Shown piece after piece: positions 31,459-41,321 of a DNA stretch of 64,000 nt (its first letter is position 1; each line of letters begins with the position of its first letter). The DNA lies in assembly GCA_017640725.1 (NCBI GenBank), contig JAEPQB010000003.1, positions 310,001-374,000 on the forward strand, given 5' to 3'. A program made the translations under genes and the position numbers. The notes under the pieces were generated by a model. It was not told the DNA's origin. It ran no database searches and saw only the letters and a program-made list of their open reading frames with translations. The DNA is from Kordiimonadaceae bacterium. GTDB lineage: Bacteria; Pseudomonadota; Alphaproteobacteria; Sphingomonadales; Kordiimonadaceae.

Positions 31459-31858
31459 TCACTGCAGACAATAGGTTTGATACATCGTCCTCGCCTAGCG
31501 CTACAGTAAAAGAAGGCTGTGTGAAATCGTCGGTCACAAGGCTTAGTTTGCCATTTTCGAGGCGGAAATCCACCTCTGAAGTATCGGCATAGTGCCGCAC
31601 GACTACGCGGTCACCCAAAGCAGTAGCGGTTGCAATACCAAACCTGGCTTGGCCAAAAACGAAAATTGCATTTTTGTTGTCTTGGCTCAGATAGGTTTTG
31701 TCTGCACGGGCGTCCAACTCCGTGTCGGGACAGTAGCGGGCCACATTTCTGATGACACGGTCTTCTGTTAGTTCCGCCTTATTCGGATACAACCATCTGG
31801 CAATCAATGCCAAAATAACTATGGCCGCAAGCGAACCGCCAATTTGTACAAAGTCCAT
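31418..31858 (-). CDS. Hypothetical membrane-anchored protein
   Basis: N-terminal TM segment; overlaps the start of the desaturase gene. Confidence 0.55.
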   Translation of the reverse strand: MDFVQIGGSLAAIVILALIARWLYPNKAELTEDRVIRNVARYCPDTELDARADKTYLSQDNKNAIFVFGQARFGIATATALGDRVVVRHYADTSEVDFRLENGKLSLVTDDFTQPSFTVALGEDDVSNLLSAVNDTTAKDANHAHA

Positions 31859-31997
31859 GTCACTCTCCTGACATTAATTGAATGCATGATTGGCCAACGG
31901 TCAAGCTTCATATAAGGTGAGTAAACGCTATTTGTGCAATACAGTACCTCACCGAGCAGGAAACTTAAGTCTATATAAAGCAATGGGTTGGATCGAT

Positions 31998-32975
31998 ATG
32001 AACCGAGTTAAAGTGGCACTGGTATCTGCGGCGATTATGTTGTTTTCAAGCATGAATATACAGGCCGAAGAACCAATTGTGATCGCACACAGAGGGGCGA
32101 GCGGCTATTTGCCGGAACACACACTGGAAGCCTATAAACTCGGTATTGAGCAGGGTGCTGACTATATTGAGCCAGACTTGGTGATGACCAAAGACGGATT
32201 TCTTGTTGCGCGCCATGATATTTATCTCTCCACAACAACCAATGTCTCAAACAAACCAGAGTTTGCCGATCGCAAACGTACCATTGGTGATAAGACCGAC
32301 TGGTTTGTGATGGACTTCACTCTGGCTGAGCTAAAAACCCTTCGGGCAAGGCAACCATTTCCGGGTCGGGACAAGTCATTCGACGATCAATTGGAAATTG
32401 CGACGCTGGATGAAATTGTAGCGTTGGTTTTGGAGCAGCAGGCGGCGGGAACCACAGTTGGTCTTCATATTGAAATGAAGCGGCCAGACCTGTTTCAAGG
32501 CGCTGCTGGAGCCAGTTTGGCATCCAGGCTTTCCGGTGAATTTGCGCGCATTCTGGAAAATAAAATACCAATGTATTTTCAATGCTTTGACGGCAATTTT
32601 GTCCGGGAAATTGCCCCACTGACTGATGCACCTATCGTTTTGTTAGTGAGCGGAACTTACAACCAGCAAACCCAGTGGTTTGACTTGGGAATCAATCCTG
32701 ATGACTATTACGATTATGTTGACGGGTTTGGTCTCAATAAAGCGCTATTGTTCGATAGTAGTTTGAAGCCCAATGGGCTCGTGCAACGACTGCATCAAGC
32801 TGAAAAAGTCGTGCATATCTGGACGGCGCGCAACGATGCGCTGCCGGAGGGCGTTGAAACGCCTGAGCAAGAATTTAAGATGTTGTTTGCGACAGGAATT
32901 GACGGTGTGTTCACCGACTTCCCCGGCACAGCCGTCAAAATCAGGGCTGAAGTCGCCGACGCGAACACAAACTAG
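31998..32975 (+). CDS. Glycerophosphodiester phosphodiesterase (periplasmic GlpQ-like)
   Basis: IVIAHRGASGYLPEHTLEAYKLGIEQGADYIEPDLVMTKDG. Confidence 0.95.
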   Translation: MNRVKVALVSAAIMLFSSMNIQAEEPIVIAHRGASGYLPEHTLEAYKLGIEQGADYIEPDLVMTKDGFLVARHDIYLSTTTNVSNKPEFADRKRTIGDKTDWFVMDFTLAELKTLRARQPFPGRDKSFDDQLEIATLDEIVALVLEQQAAGTTVGLHIEMKRPDLFQGAAGASLASRLSGEFARILENKIPMYFQCFDGNFVREIAPLTDAPIVLLVSGTYNQQTQWFDLGINPDDYYDYVDGFGLNKALLFDSSLKPNGLVQRLHQAEKVVHIWTARNDALPEGVETPEQEFKMLFATGIDGVFTDFPGTAVKIRAEVADANTN

Positions 32976-32983
32976 GGGCAGCT

Positions 32984-33082
32984 ATGTTTGATTTGGCCAA
33001 AGCAATGATCGCCGCCGTATTTGCGATTATCATTTTGTATGTTGCGTCGCAGATGCTGTTCTCCGCCGTGGGCATTCAATAG
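32984..33082 (+). CDS. Very small (32 aa) single-pass membrane peptide
   Basis: SD AGGGG; MFDLAKAMIAAVFAIIILYVASQMLFSAVGIQ; 8 bp after the glpQ-like stop; not in ORF track. Confidence 0.5.
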   Translation: MFDLAKAMIAAVFAIIILYVASQMLFSAVGIQ

Positions 33083-33092
33083 CCACGGCGGA
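33062..33092 (+). other. 10-bp perfect hairpin overlapping the small-ORF stop
   Basis: TCCGCCGTGG(33062-33071)/CCACGGCGGA(33083-33092), 11-nt loop. Confidence 0.75.
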
Positions 33093-33119
33093 ACTCACTT
33101 TCGGGTAGGTCGCTTTTGA

Positions 33120-33767
33120 TTAGCTGGCGTCAGGCCATTTCCGCTCAAAAGGAAACGGCGTCTCGTCAGAAGCGAAACTCAAATAATCCAAAACATCATG
33201 GATGAAATTCGCTAGCTGCTTGATGATGCGCGTGAGGCTTGGGTTGGTTTCACCTGCAAAAATAGTGAAGATCACCTGTGTTGCAGCCAGGAAGAAGGCA
33301 ACCCAAAGCGCGGCCGAACCCAATACGCCAAAGAAGAACATCAGAAGTGCACGCGTCAGAATTTTGGGCCAGTCGCGTCCCTTCAAATCTTCCAATATTT
33401 GGGCTGATTGCTGACTGCCTGATTGCGAAGTGTTTTCTGTATTCATTGTGCTAGCTCCTGTAGTTTCCTCTTGTTGCGAAGCTTTTGGTTTAGCTTCTGT
33501 TTGTTTTGTGGCTGTCGCTTTTGCCGCAGTTGCTTTTGCGGCTGCTGCTTTTTTTGGTGCACTTGGCGTCGATTTGACTGCTTTGGCTTTCGAAGCCGTT
33601 GTTTTGGAAGCAGACGCCTTGCTTGCACTCGTTTTGCCGCGAGTGGTGGCCTTTGCCGCAGGTTTTTTGGCCGCGGCTGAGCCCGTTTTTGTTGTTTTGC
33701 GGCGGGCAGTTGTTTTCTTTGTGGTAGATGCAGCTGGTTTTTTTGTGCCGCCGGTTTCCTCGCTCAT
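33120..33767 (-). CDS. DUF4389-like membrane protein with histone-H1-like Lys/Ala-rich N-terminal extension
   Basis: About 90 aa KPAAK/KKTTA low complexity then MNTENTSQ... plus a membrane domain; internal SD/ATG at 33446. Confidence 0.65.
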   Translation of the reverse strand: MSEETGGTKKPAASTTKKTTARRKTTKTGSAAAKKPAAKATTRGKTSASKASASKTTASKAKAVKSTPSAPKKAAAAKATAAKATATKQTEAKPKASQQEETTGASTMNTENTSQSGSQQSAQILEDLKGRDWPKILTRALLMFFFGVLGSAALWVAFFLAATQVIFTIFAGETNPSLTRIIKQLANFIHDVLDYLSFASDETPFPFERKWPDAS

Positions 33768-33824
33768 GCTTTTCCTCGTAATGCTAAGGGCTTTCTTAGT
33801 ATTTGGGAGGGACTGTGCCGCACG

Positions 33825-35627
33825 TCAAGGGGTGGGGGGCTTGGCCCAGGGAAGTTTTCCGCGCACCATTTCTGACGCGTCAGAGCTTGAAACAGGCGCT
33901 GAATAATAAAAGCCCTGGGCAAACGCGAAACCCATTTCGGTAACCATGTCAATGTGATCCATGTCTTCCAGGCCCTCTGCAACCACTTCGTGGCCCAGAC
34001 TGCGCGCCAGCATGCCAATCATATCCAGTATTTTGTGCTGTGGATTGCCGCGCTCCAGCTGGTTGATAAAAACGCGGTCAATTTTGATGATGTCCATGGG
34101 AAACTGATGCAGATAATTAAGCGAAGAATATCCGGTGCCAAAGTCGTCAAGCGCGACTTTAACGCCTAGTGCCCTGATTTTCTTAAGAGTTTCGGAAATA
34201 CGTTCCGGGTTCGCCATGATTGAGCTCTCGGTGAGCTCAATGCGGAGCAAGTGACCAGGCAAATCGTATTTTTCAAGAACTTCTTCCACTACCTTGGCAA
34301 CATCGTCGCGTGCGAACTGAACACCAGAAACATTTACATTGATGGGGACCAGTCTGTCCTGACCAACTTCCATTTCCCAGTGCTTTAAGCAAGTGCAGGC
34401 GGCTTCAAACGCCCATCGACCCAGGGGCACAATAATGCCTGTTTCTTCGGCGAGCTGGATAAACTCTACGGGCGAGACAAAGCCATGATCTTTGTGTTTC
34501 CAGCGTGTAAGTGCCTCGAACCCATGCAGCTCAGCCGTGCGCACATCAATAATGGGCTGATAGTACAACTGGAGCTCTTCGCGCTCGACCGCACGGCGCA
34601 ACTCGGTTTCCAAATGGAATTGGGACCGTGCCTCCTGGTGCGATTCGCGCTGATAAATTTCCGTTCGTGCCTTACCTGCTAGCTTAGCTCGGTGCATCGC
34701 AAAATCAGCATCCCGGATCAAATCTTCAGGGTGGGTTGCACTTGAAATAGTGCTGGCAACCCCGATGGAGACGGACGTAAATACTTCATTGCCATCAAGG
34801 TCATAGGGTTGCCTCATCGCATCATGAATGCGTTCACATGTGCTGATAACCGACTCGATTGCCGTCATCCGGGGCACCAAAACCGCGAACTCGTCACCGG
34901 ATAGCCGCGCCAATATGTCGCCGCTGTCAATGCAGCGACGAAGTGTCGAAGCCATGGAAATTAAGAACCTGTCACCAGCACTATGACCAAAACTTTCGTT
35001 GATTTGCTGAAACCGGTCGATGTTCACAATCAGAACCGCGCAACCAAATGGCTGGTCGCTGCGCTGGCCGTTCATTACGGTTTCTTCGAGCTTGTTTCTG
35101 AACAACACACGATTCGGCTGGCCGGTGAGCGCATCATGGAAGGCATGATGCATAATATTTTTTTCGGCAAGCTTCTCTGCTGTGTGATCCTCGATCGTGC
35201 AGAGTATTTGGTAAGTGCCCAAAATATCATTGAAAATCGGTTTGAAGTGGCTGGTCAAATAGTGCTCGTGATTGTCGCGTGTCTTAATCCATTCCAACGT
35301 GGTCGCTTGCCGGCGGGACTGCGTTCTGCGAACAGAATCACAAAGCTTTTCCACATCTTTTTCACGCCAAACACTGCTGATGGCCAGAGGGAGGGCATCC
35401 TGATTGATGATGTCAAAAAGCGAAAGCGCTTGCGCGTTGGCTTCGCTGATCATCACTTCGCCGTCTTCTCGGACGTCAAAACAGATGACGCCAAAGGGCA
35501 GGGCTTCCAAAACCTGTGTGGCGTCTACCATTCTTGAGTTTGCTACCCTGTTTGGGCGATCAGATACGTGCGAGGACAAAACATTTGCCGCGGATTCTGA
35601 CATTTCTTGTCCCACGTGACCGTCCAC
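33825..35627 (-). CDS. PAS-GGDEF-EAL c-di-GMP signalling protein
   Basis: SGDEF site, EAL in HGFEALTRWKH, DDFGTGYSSLNYL. Confidence 0.95.
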   Translation of the reverse strand: MDGHVGQEMSESAANVLSSHVSDRPNRVANSRMVDATQVLEALPFGVICFDVREDGEVMISEANAQALSLFDIINQDALPLAISSVWREKDVEKLCDSVRRTQSRRQATTLEWIKTRDNHEHYLTSHFKPIFNDILGTYQILCTIEDHTAEKLAEKNIMHHAFHDALTGQPNRVLFRNKLEETVMNGQRSDQPFGCAVLIVNIDRFQQINESFGHSAGDRFLISMASTLRRCIDSGDILARLSGDEFAVLVPRMTAIESVISTCERIHDAMRQPYDLDGNEVFTSVSIGVASTISSATHPEDLIRDADFAMHRAKLAGKARTEIYQRESHQEARSQFHLETELRRAVEREELQLYYQPIIDVRTAELHGFEALTRWKHKDHGFVSPVEFIQLAEETGIIVPLGRWAFEAACTCLKHWEMEVGQDRLVPINVNVSGVQFARDDVAKVVEEVLEKYDLPGHLLRIELTESSIMANPERISETLKKIRALGVKVALDDFGTGYSSLNYLHQFPMDIIKIDRVFINQLERGNPQHKILDMIGMLARSLGHEVVAEGLEDMDHIDMVTEMGFAFAQGFYYSAPVSSSDASEMVRGKLPWAKPPTP

Positions 35628-35746
35628 TTTACCAACCCAACCAACTTGTGATTCAACCGAATGCCAAGAGTTTCGACTAAGCCGGTAAATATTTGGTAAA
35701 AAAGCGCGCCATTTTGTTAACTAATTCTCGATTTTTGACCGATGGC

Positions 35747-35775
35747 AAAAAAATTGGGGAAGGCAAGCCTTCCCC
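35747..35775 (-). terminator. Rho-independent terminator of nrdJ
   Basis: GGGGAAGG-CAAG-CCTTCCCC (35756-35775); on the minus strand followed by AATTTTTTT. Confidence 0.85.
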
Positions 35776-35781
35776 GAGATG

Positions 35782-35811
35782 ACCACCCACAGGGACGGGT
35801 TAGTGGGTGGT
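35782..35811. other. Second hairpin between the nrdJ stop and its terminator
   Basis: ACCACCCAC/GTGGGTGGT. Confidence 0.75.
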
Positions 35812-35830
35812 AGATACTTATAAAAACTCT

Positions 35831-38800
35831 TTAACTACAGCCGCTTGTGGAGCCGCAGGTGTCACATTTCATGCAGGTACCGTTACGCACCAGTGTAAAG
35901 TTGCCGCACTCACCGCAAGCGTCACCTTCATAGCCTTTCATCCTGGCGGCCATTCGGGCGTCTGGCGTTGCATCTGTTGCACCGTTAGTCATGGCTGACC
36001 CCATCGAAACCGATGTGCTGGCGCTGGCAGATGCCGCAATAGCAACAGTTTCGAGTTCAGTGTCTTCATCGCTTTGAGGTGATTTTGCCTTAGGTGGGTT
36101 CAAGACCACTAAGTTGCTGCCACGCACATAGCCTGACGATGCCAGCTTCTGTACGCGCTCCAGAGCTTGGGAAACATCGTCGTCCAGCTCTGGCAGCCCA
36201 TCATTTTTGTCACCGCGGCCCGTTGTGTCGTGCAAAAGGTCGGCTGGTGTTGCGTGCGCGAGATCTTCCCTGCCCAGATAGGAGATTGCAAGCTCACGGA
36301 AGATGTAATCCAGAAGTGACGTGGCCATCTTGATCGTGTCGTTGCCTTCCACACGCCCGAATGGTTCGAAGCGCGTGAAAGTGAAGGCGTCGACAAATTC
36401 TTCCAGTGGCACACCGTATTGCAGTCCGATAGATATCGCGATTGCGAAGTTGTTCATTAGGGAACGGAACGCGGCGCCTTCTTTGTGCATGTCGATGAAG
36501 ATTTCGCCAACCGAACCGTCGTCATATTCCCCAGTTCTCAGATAAACCTTGTGACCGCCGACAATGGCCTTTTGTGTGTAGCCCTTGCGACGCTCCGGCA
36601 GACGGCGGCGAGACTGCGCGGCTTCTCTCTCAACCTCAACAATGCGCTCGACGATACGCTCGGTAACGATCTCTGTTTTCTCATGGATTGTTTTGTCTTC
36701 AAGCTCATCGACAAGGTCTTCATCGTCCAGGAGCGAAGCGTTGAGCGGCTGGCTGAGCTTGGAGCCATCCCGGTACAGCGCGTTAGCTTTCAGGCCCAAT
36801 GACCAGCTAAGTTCATAGGCTTTCATGCACTCGCTGACTTCGGCGGTGCCAGGCATATTAATGGTTTTTGAAATCGCACCTGAAATGAAGGGCTGCGCAG
36901 CTGCCATCATACGAATATGACTTTCCCAAGAGAGGGAACGCTTGCCAATTTTCCCACACGGATTGGCGCAATCGAAAACATTGTAGTGTTCTTCTTTGAG
37001 ATGCGGCGCCCGTTCCAAGGTCATCGCGCCGCAGCAATATAAGTTTGCCGCATCGATGTCCCGTTTGGTGAAGCCGATTGCCTGCAGCAAGTTGAACGAA
37101 TAGTCGTTCAACTGATCATCCGTCAAACCCAAAACTTCTTTGCAGAAGTCTGACCCGAGAGTGAAGTGGTTAAACACAAACTTGATATCAAAAGCATTGG
37201 CAAGTTGTTCTTCTACAAGGGATAATTCCCGATCTGTGAACCCCTTTTCCATAAGGCTGGCATGGTTGATACCCGGTGCGTCCGCGAGAGTTGAATGACC
37301 GACAGCGTATTTTTCTATGTCGTCGATCTGCGTGTCTTTGTAGCCCAGAACCTTTAGCGCCTGCGGAACAATGCGATTGATGATTTTGAAATAACCGCCA
37401 CCCGCGAGTTTTTTGAATTTCACGAGGGCAAAATCAGGTTCAATGCCGGTTGTGTCGCAGTCCATCACCAGCCCAATGGTGCCGGTTGGTGCGATAACGG
37501 ACGACTGAGCGTTTCTAAACCCGTGAACTTCACCAATTTCCAAGGCGCGGTCCCACGCGTCTGCAGCGGCAACTGTAATCAGTTGGTCAGGGCAGTTTGT
37601 GATGTCCAATGCCACTGGGTTTGTGTTCAGTTCTTCGTAGCCGTCTTTTTGTCCATAAGCCGCGCGCCGGTGGTTCCGGATTACACGCAACATGTGGCTG
37701 GCGTTCTTGTCATACCCCGGGAAGGCGCCCAGTTCAGAGGCCATTTCTGCACTGGTCGCATAGCTTTCGCCCGTCATCAATGCCGTGATTGCACCGCAAA
37801 GGGCCCTGCCTTCGTCACTGTCGTAACCAAGGCCATTGCTCATCAAAAGACCGCCAATGTTGGCGTAGCCGATGCCAAGCGTGCGGTACTCATAGGACAG
37901 TTTGGCAATTTCTTTGGATGGGAACTGCGCCATAAGGACAGAGATTTCCAACACCATCGTCCACAGGCGGACACCATGTTTGAAGTTTTCAACTGCAAAG
38001 GTGCCGTCCTCGTTGCGGAACGTCATCAGGTTCAGTGAGGCGAGGTTACACGCGGTGTCGTCCAGGAACATGTATTCCGAGCACGGGTTAGACGCTCTAA
38101 TGTTTCCGGAAGCAGGGCAGGTGTGCCAATCGTTGATTGTGGTGTGGAACTGGATGCCCGGATCCGCACAAGCCCATGCCGCTTCACCCACATCCCGCCA
38201 AAGGTCTTTCGCTTTTATCTCGCGCGCTACGTCTCCATTTGTGCGGTTTTTCAGCGCCCACATGCCTTCGCCCTGAATGGCTTGCATGAATTCATCCGAC
38301 ACACGAATGGAGTTGTTGGAGTTCTGGCCTGAGACGGTCAAGTAAGCATCCGAATCCCAGTCTGTATTGTAGGTTTTGAAGTCGATTGACGCATAACCCT
38401 GTTTGGCAAACTGAATAACGCGTTGCACATAGTTTTCCGGGATCATCACTTTGCGTGCGGCGATGATCTGCTTCTTCAGTTCTTTGTTTGCTTTGGGCTC
38501 AAAAGCGGCGTCAGCAAGTTCGTCAACGGCATCATGACAGGCCTTCATGATGCGGTTCAGGTGAATCTCATTGAGTTTTGCACCAGAAACCAGCGCAGAA
38601 ACTTTCTGCTCCTCAACAACTTTCCAGTTGATGAATTCTTCTACGTCCGGGTGATCAATATCCACCACGACCATTTTAGCGGCGCGTCGTGTTGTACCGC
38701 CTGACTTGATAGCGCCGGCAGCCCGGTCTCCAATTTTCAAAAAGCTCATGAGGCCAGACGACATTCCACCACCCGAGAGAGGTTCCCCGTCACCGCGAAC

Positions 38801-39511
38801 ATTGGAAAAATTGGAACCGGTTCCAGAACCGTATTTGAACAAGCGCGCTTCACGCGTCCAGAGATCCATGATGCCGCCTTCGTTCACGAGGTCATCGGAA
38901 ACTGACTGAATGAAACAAGCGTGTGGTTGCGGGTGTTCATAGCTACTCTTGGAACGTGTGAGTTTGCCGCTTTCGAAATCAACAAAATAGTGGCCTTGAG
39001 CAGGACCATCGATACCGTAGGCCCAGTGCAGGCCAGTGTTAAACCATTGTGGGCTATTGGGGGCGGCCATTTGATTGGCAAGCATGAACCGCATTTCGTC
39101 GAAGAAAGAGCGAGCGTCTTCTTCGCTGTCAAAATAGCCGCCTTTCCAGCCCCAATAGGTCCAAGTGCCGGCAAGTCGGTCAAATACCTGCTTGCTGGAG
39201 TTTTCACTACCGAAGCGCTTTTCTTCTGGCATGCTATCGAGTGCTTTTTTATCAGCCTCTTTACGCCACAGCCAGCTGGGCACATCTTTCTCTTTCACGG
39301 GCTTCAGTGCTTGTGGAACACCCGCTTTTCGGAAGTATTTTTGCGCAATAATATCTGTTGCCACTTGGCTCCAGCTCTCAGGAACTTCAACATTATCCAT
39401 GTGAAACACAATTGATCCGTCAGGATTACGGATTTCGCTCACGGCAGTACGCCACTCCAGTGCGCTGTACGGACATGGATAATCGTTCGTGAACCGGCGT
39501 TCGATGCGCAT
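35831..39511 (-). CDS. nrdJ: Vitamin B12-dependent (class II) ribonucleotide reductase
   Basis: [42 protein letters not shown]-terminal zinc-ribbon cysteines. Confidence 0.96.
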   Translation of the reverse strand: MRIERRFTNDYPCPYSALEWRTAVSEIRNPDGSIVFHMDNVEVPESWSQVATDIIAQKYFRKAGVPQALKPVKEKDVPSWLWRKEADKKALDSMPEEKRFGSENSSKQVFDRLAGTWTYWGWKGGYFDSEEDARSFFDEMRFMLANQMAAPNSPQWFNTGLHWAYGIDGPAQGHYFVDFESGKLTRSKSSYEHPQPHACFIQSVSDDLVNEGGIMDLWTREARLFKYGSGTGSNFSNVRGDGEPLSGGGMSSGLMSFLKIGDRAAGAIKSGGTTRRAAKMVVVDIDHPDVEEFINWKVVEEQKVSALVSGAKLNEIHLNRIMKACHDAVDELADAAFEPKANKELKKQIIAARKVMIPENYVQRVIQFAKQGYASIDFKTYNTDWDSDAYLTVSGQNSNNSIRVSDEFMQAIQGEGMWALKNRTNGDVAREIKAKDLWRDVGEAAWACADPGIQFHTTINDWHTCPASGNIRASNPCSEYMFLDDTACNLASLNLMTFRNEDGTFAVENFKHGVRLWTMVLEISVLMAQFPSKEIAKLSYEYRTLGIGYANIGGLLMSNGLGYDSDEGRALCGAITALMTGESYATSAEMASELGAFPGYDKNASHMLRVIRNHRRAAYGQKDGYEELNTNPVALDITNCPDQLITVAAADAWDRALEIGEVHGFRNAQSSVIAPTGTIGLVMDCDTTGIEPDFALVKFKKLAGGGYFKIINRIVPQALKVLGYKDTQIDDIEKYAVGHSTLADAPGINHASLMEKGFTDRELSLVEEQLANAFDIKFVFNHFTLGSDFCKEVLGLTDDQLNDYSFNLLQAIGFTKRDIDAANLYCCGAMTLERAPHLKEEHYNVFDCANPCGKIGKRSLSWESHIRMMAAAQPFISGAISKTINMPGTAEVSECMKAYELSWSLGLKANALYRDGSKLSQPLNASLLDDEDLVDELEDKTIHEKTEIVTERIVERIVEVEREAAQSRRRLPERRKGYTQKAIVGGHKVYLRTGEYDDGSVGEIFIDMHKEGAAFRSLMNNFAIAISIGLQYGVPLEEFVDAFTFTRFEPFGRVEGNDTIKMATSLLDYIFRELAISYLGREDLAHATPADLLHDTTGRGDKNDGLPELDDDVSQALERVQKLASSGYVRGSNLVVLNPPKAKSPQSDEDTELETVAIAASASASTSVSMGSAMTNGATDATPDARMAARMKGYEGDACGECGNFTLVRNGTCMKCDTCGSTSGCS

Positions 39512-39537
39512 GCGTTTCCCCCTTGCAAGCGGTACTC

Positions 39538-39723
39538 TTATCGGTCTGGCATTCGATAGTTTTTGGTATTGCCAGCCAGCTTTTTAATTCCGAAGAAAGC
39601 CCAGTCTTCGGCGGGAAATTCCCGTTTGATATCCAGCTTCGACAACACAATATGTTGGGGTGCCAGATAACTTGGGCACAAGAATAGGGGCGAAAATCCG
39701 CGGTTTTCAAGCCATTTTTTCAA
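39538..39723 (-). CDS. Hypothetical small protein (TTG start), upstream of nrdJ
   Basis: ORF track; [51 protein letters not shown]; no clear SD. Confidence 0.35.
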   Translation of the reverse strand: MKKWLENRGFSPLFLCPSYLAPQHIVLSKLDIKREFPAEDWAFFGIKKLAGNTKNYRMPDR

Positions 39724-39733
39724 TATGTTGTGG
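39645..39733. promoter_or_regulatory. Two NrdR-box-like sequences upstream of nrdJ
   Basis: ACACAATATGTTGGGG (39645-39660) and TTTCAATATGTTGTGG (39718-39733) share CAATATGTTG. Confidence 0.35.
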
Positions 39734-40027
39734 TTGACATTAGCGATGGCACAAGTGGCGATCTCACGAATCGTTGATGTGCAATGAGTCGCAAAAATAT
39801 TGCCTTAATCTGCCCATAATGCCGGACTATCAGCTTTAGTCATATACATTGATGTCGATAACGGCGCTGATGGTAAAGTTGGCACAAAATGTACAGAATC
39901 GGCGAGTTCCTAAAAAGGGCGCCTTTTCTCGGCTCAATAAACATGATAAACGGGCGCAAATCCCTTAGTGGTCTTGTGCGTCATATGCACAGAACGCGAC
40001 CACGCGAGAACCGAACGGACAAAGTTT

Positions 40028-40423
40028 ATGGCTGGTTTGATTTCTAAGATATTCTCTTCCCCAATATTCACATGGTGGAACAGTGCCACCTTCGGCACGC
40101 TTCTGTTTACATCGCGCAAGGGTGTTAAAGTTGGAGAGGACGACCAGGGTAATGTTTACTATCAGGAAAAAGGTGGCCGCCGTCGTTGGGTTATATACAA
40201 GAACGGACCTGTAGAAGCATCGCGTGTTCCAGCGGATTGGCATGGCTGGCTGCATTACACCATGGATGATATTCCCGCTGAAAAGCCGCTGCCAACCAAA
40301 GACTGGGAAAAAGACCATCTGCCAAACCTCACTGGTTCCTCGGATGCATACCTTCCTTCAGGTGCGCAGTCGGGCGGCGAACGCGCTGCAACAGCGTCAG
40401 ACTATGAAGCGTGGCGTCCATAA
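40028..40423 (+). CDS. NDUFA12 family NADH:ubiquinone oxidoreductase subunit
   Basis: VGEDDQGNVYYQEKGGRRRWVIYKNGPVEASRVPADWHGWLH. Confidence 0.95.
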   Translation: MAGLISKIFSSPIFTWWNSATFGTLLFTSRKGVKVGEDDQGNVYYQEKGGRRRWVIYKNGPVEASRVPADWHGWLHYTMDDIPAEKPLPTKDWEKDHLPNLTGSSDAYLPSGAQSGGERAATASDYEAWRP

Positions 40424-40453
40424 GCGTTTTGCATACCAGTTTCGGAATTAAGT

Positions 40454-40906
40454 ATGTCCAGTAATCTTGTTGAGTCTCTAATCGGTGCAGTTGTTCTATT
40501 GGTAGCAGGATGGTTCCTGGTGTTCGCCTATGAGCGTACAGACATGGGAGCCGGCAATGGCTACACCCTGACCGCACGTTTCGACCGTATTGATGGTATT
40601 GGTATTGGAAGCGATGTGCGCATGGCCGGCATCAAAGTTGGAACCGTCACAGGAAGCCGCCTTGACGCACAAACCTTTCAGGCGGTTGTTACGCTGTCTC
40701 TGGACGATGAGATCGAGCTGCCATCAGACACTGCAATTGCTATCACGGCAGAGGGTCTGCTGGGCGGAACTTACATGAACTTACTGCCGGGCGGCATGGA
40801 CGATGTGCTGCAAGATGGTGACGAAATTGGCGAAACACAGGATGCAGTCGACCTGCTGGGTCTGATCAGCAAGTTTATTTACAGCGATGATGACTCAGGC
40901 AATTAA
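40454..40906 (+). CDS. mlaD: Outer membrane lipid asymmetry maintenance protein MlaD
   Basis: N-terminal TM plus MCE domain ARFDRIDGIGIGSDVRMAGIKVGTV. Confidence 0.93.
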   Translation: MSSNLVESLIGAVVLLVAGWFLVFAYERTDMGAGNGYTLTARFDRIDGIGIGSDVRMAGIKVGTVTGSRLDAQTFQAVVTLSLDDEIELPSDTAIAITAEGLLGGTYMNLLPGGMDDVLQDGDEIGETQDAVDLLGLISKFIYSDDDSGN

Positions 40907-41321
40907 GGCGCTACTGCTTGTTGCAATTGCAGGCTACTGCACTGTGGCGGTTGCAGCGCAAGACGTTCCGCTACCTGATGCATCGGCCACAGAAGCGCGA
41001 GATATTGTTGTTTTGCGGGCGCTGGACAAGATTACTGCGCGCATTACCGAAATTGAATTGCCGCTTGAGTCTGAAACGCGGTTCGGAACCCTCGTCATAA
41101 ATGCAAAATACTGCCGCACTCGACCGCCAATCGAAACACCCGAAACCTTTGCATATTTGGAAATCGACAATGTGAAGAGATCGGGGGAGCGCGCGCGTGT
41201 ATTTGAAGGCTGGATGGTCGCTTCCAGTCCCGCACTCAATGCGCTCGAGCACGCGGTTTACGACGTTTGGGTGATAGACTGCAAAATGGCTTCACCGGAC
41301 AGCCCAACTTCAAGCCGGTGA
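40887..41321 (+). CDS. DUF2155 domain-containing protein
   Basis: LRALDKITARITEIELPLESETRFGTLVINAKYCRTRPPIETPETFAYLEI. Confidence 0.88.
   Translation: MMTQAIKALLLVAIAGYCTVAVAAQDVPLPDASATEARDIVVLRALDKITARITEIELPLESETRFGTLVINAKYCRTRPPIETPETFAYLEIDNVKRSGERARVFEGWMVASSPALNALEHAVYDVWVIDCKMASPDSPTSSR

Noticed and set aside
33430-33906. 158-aa plus-strand hydrophobic ORF
   Set aside because: Reverse reading of the Lys/Ala-rich repeat; Phe/Val/Ala bias is a complement artefact
39720-40027. Cobalamin riboswitch near nrdJ
   Set aside because: A GCCACTT string occurs, but no surrounding B12-box context or pairing could be supported by eye
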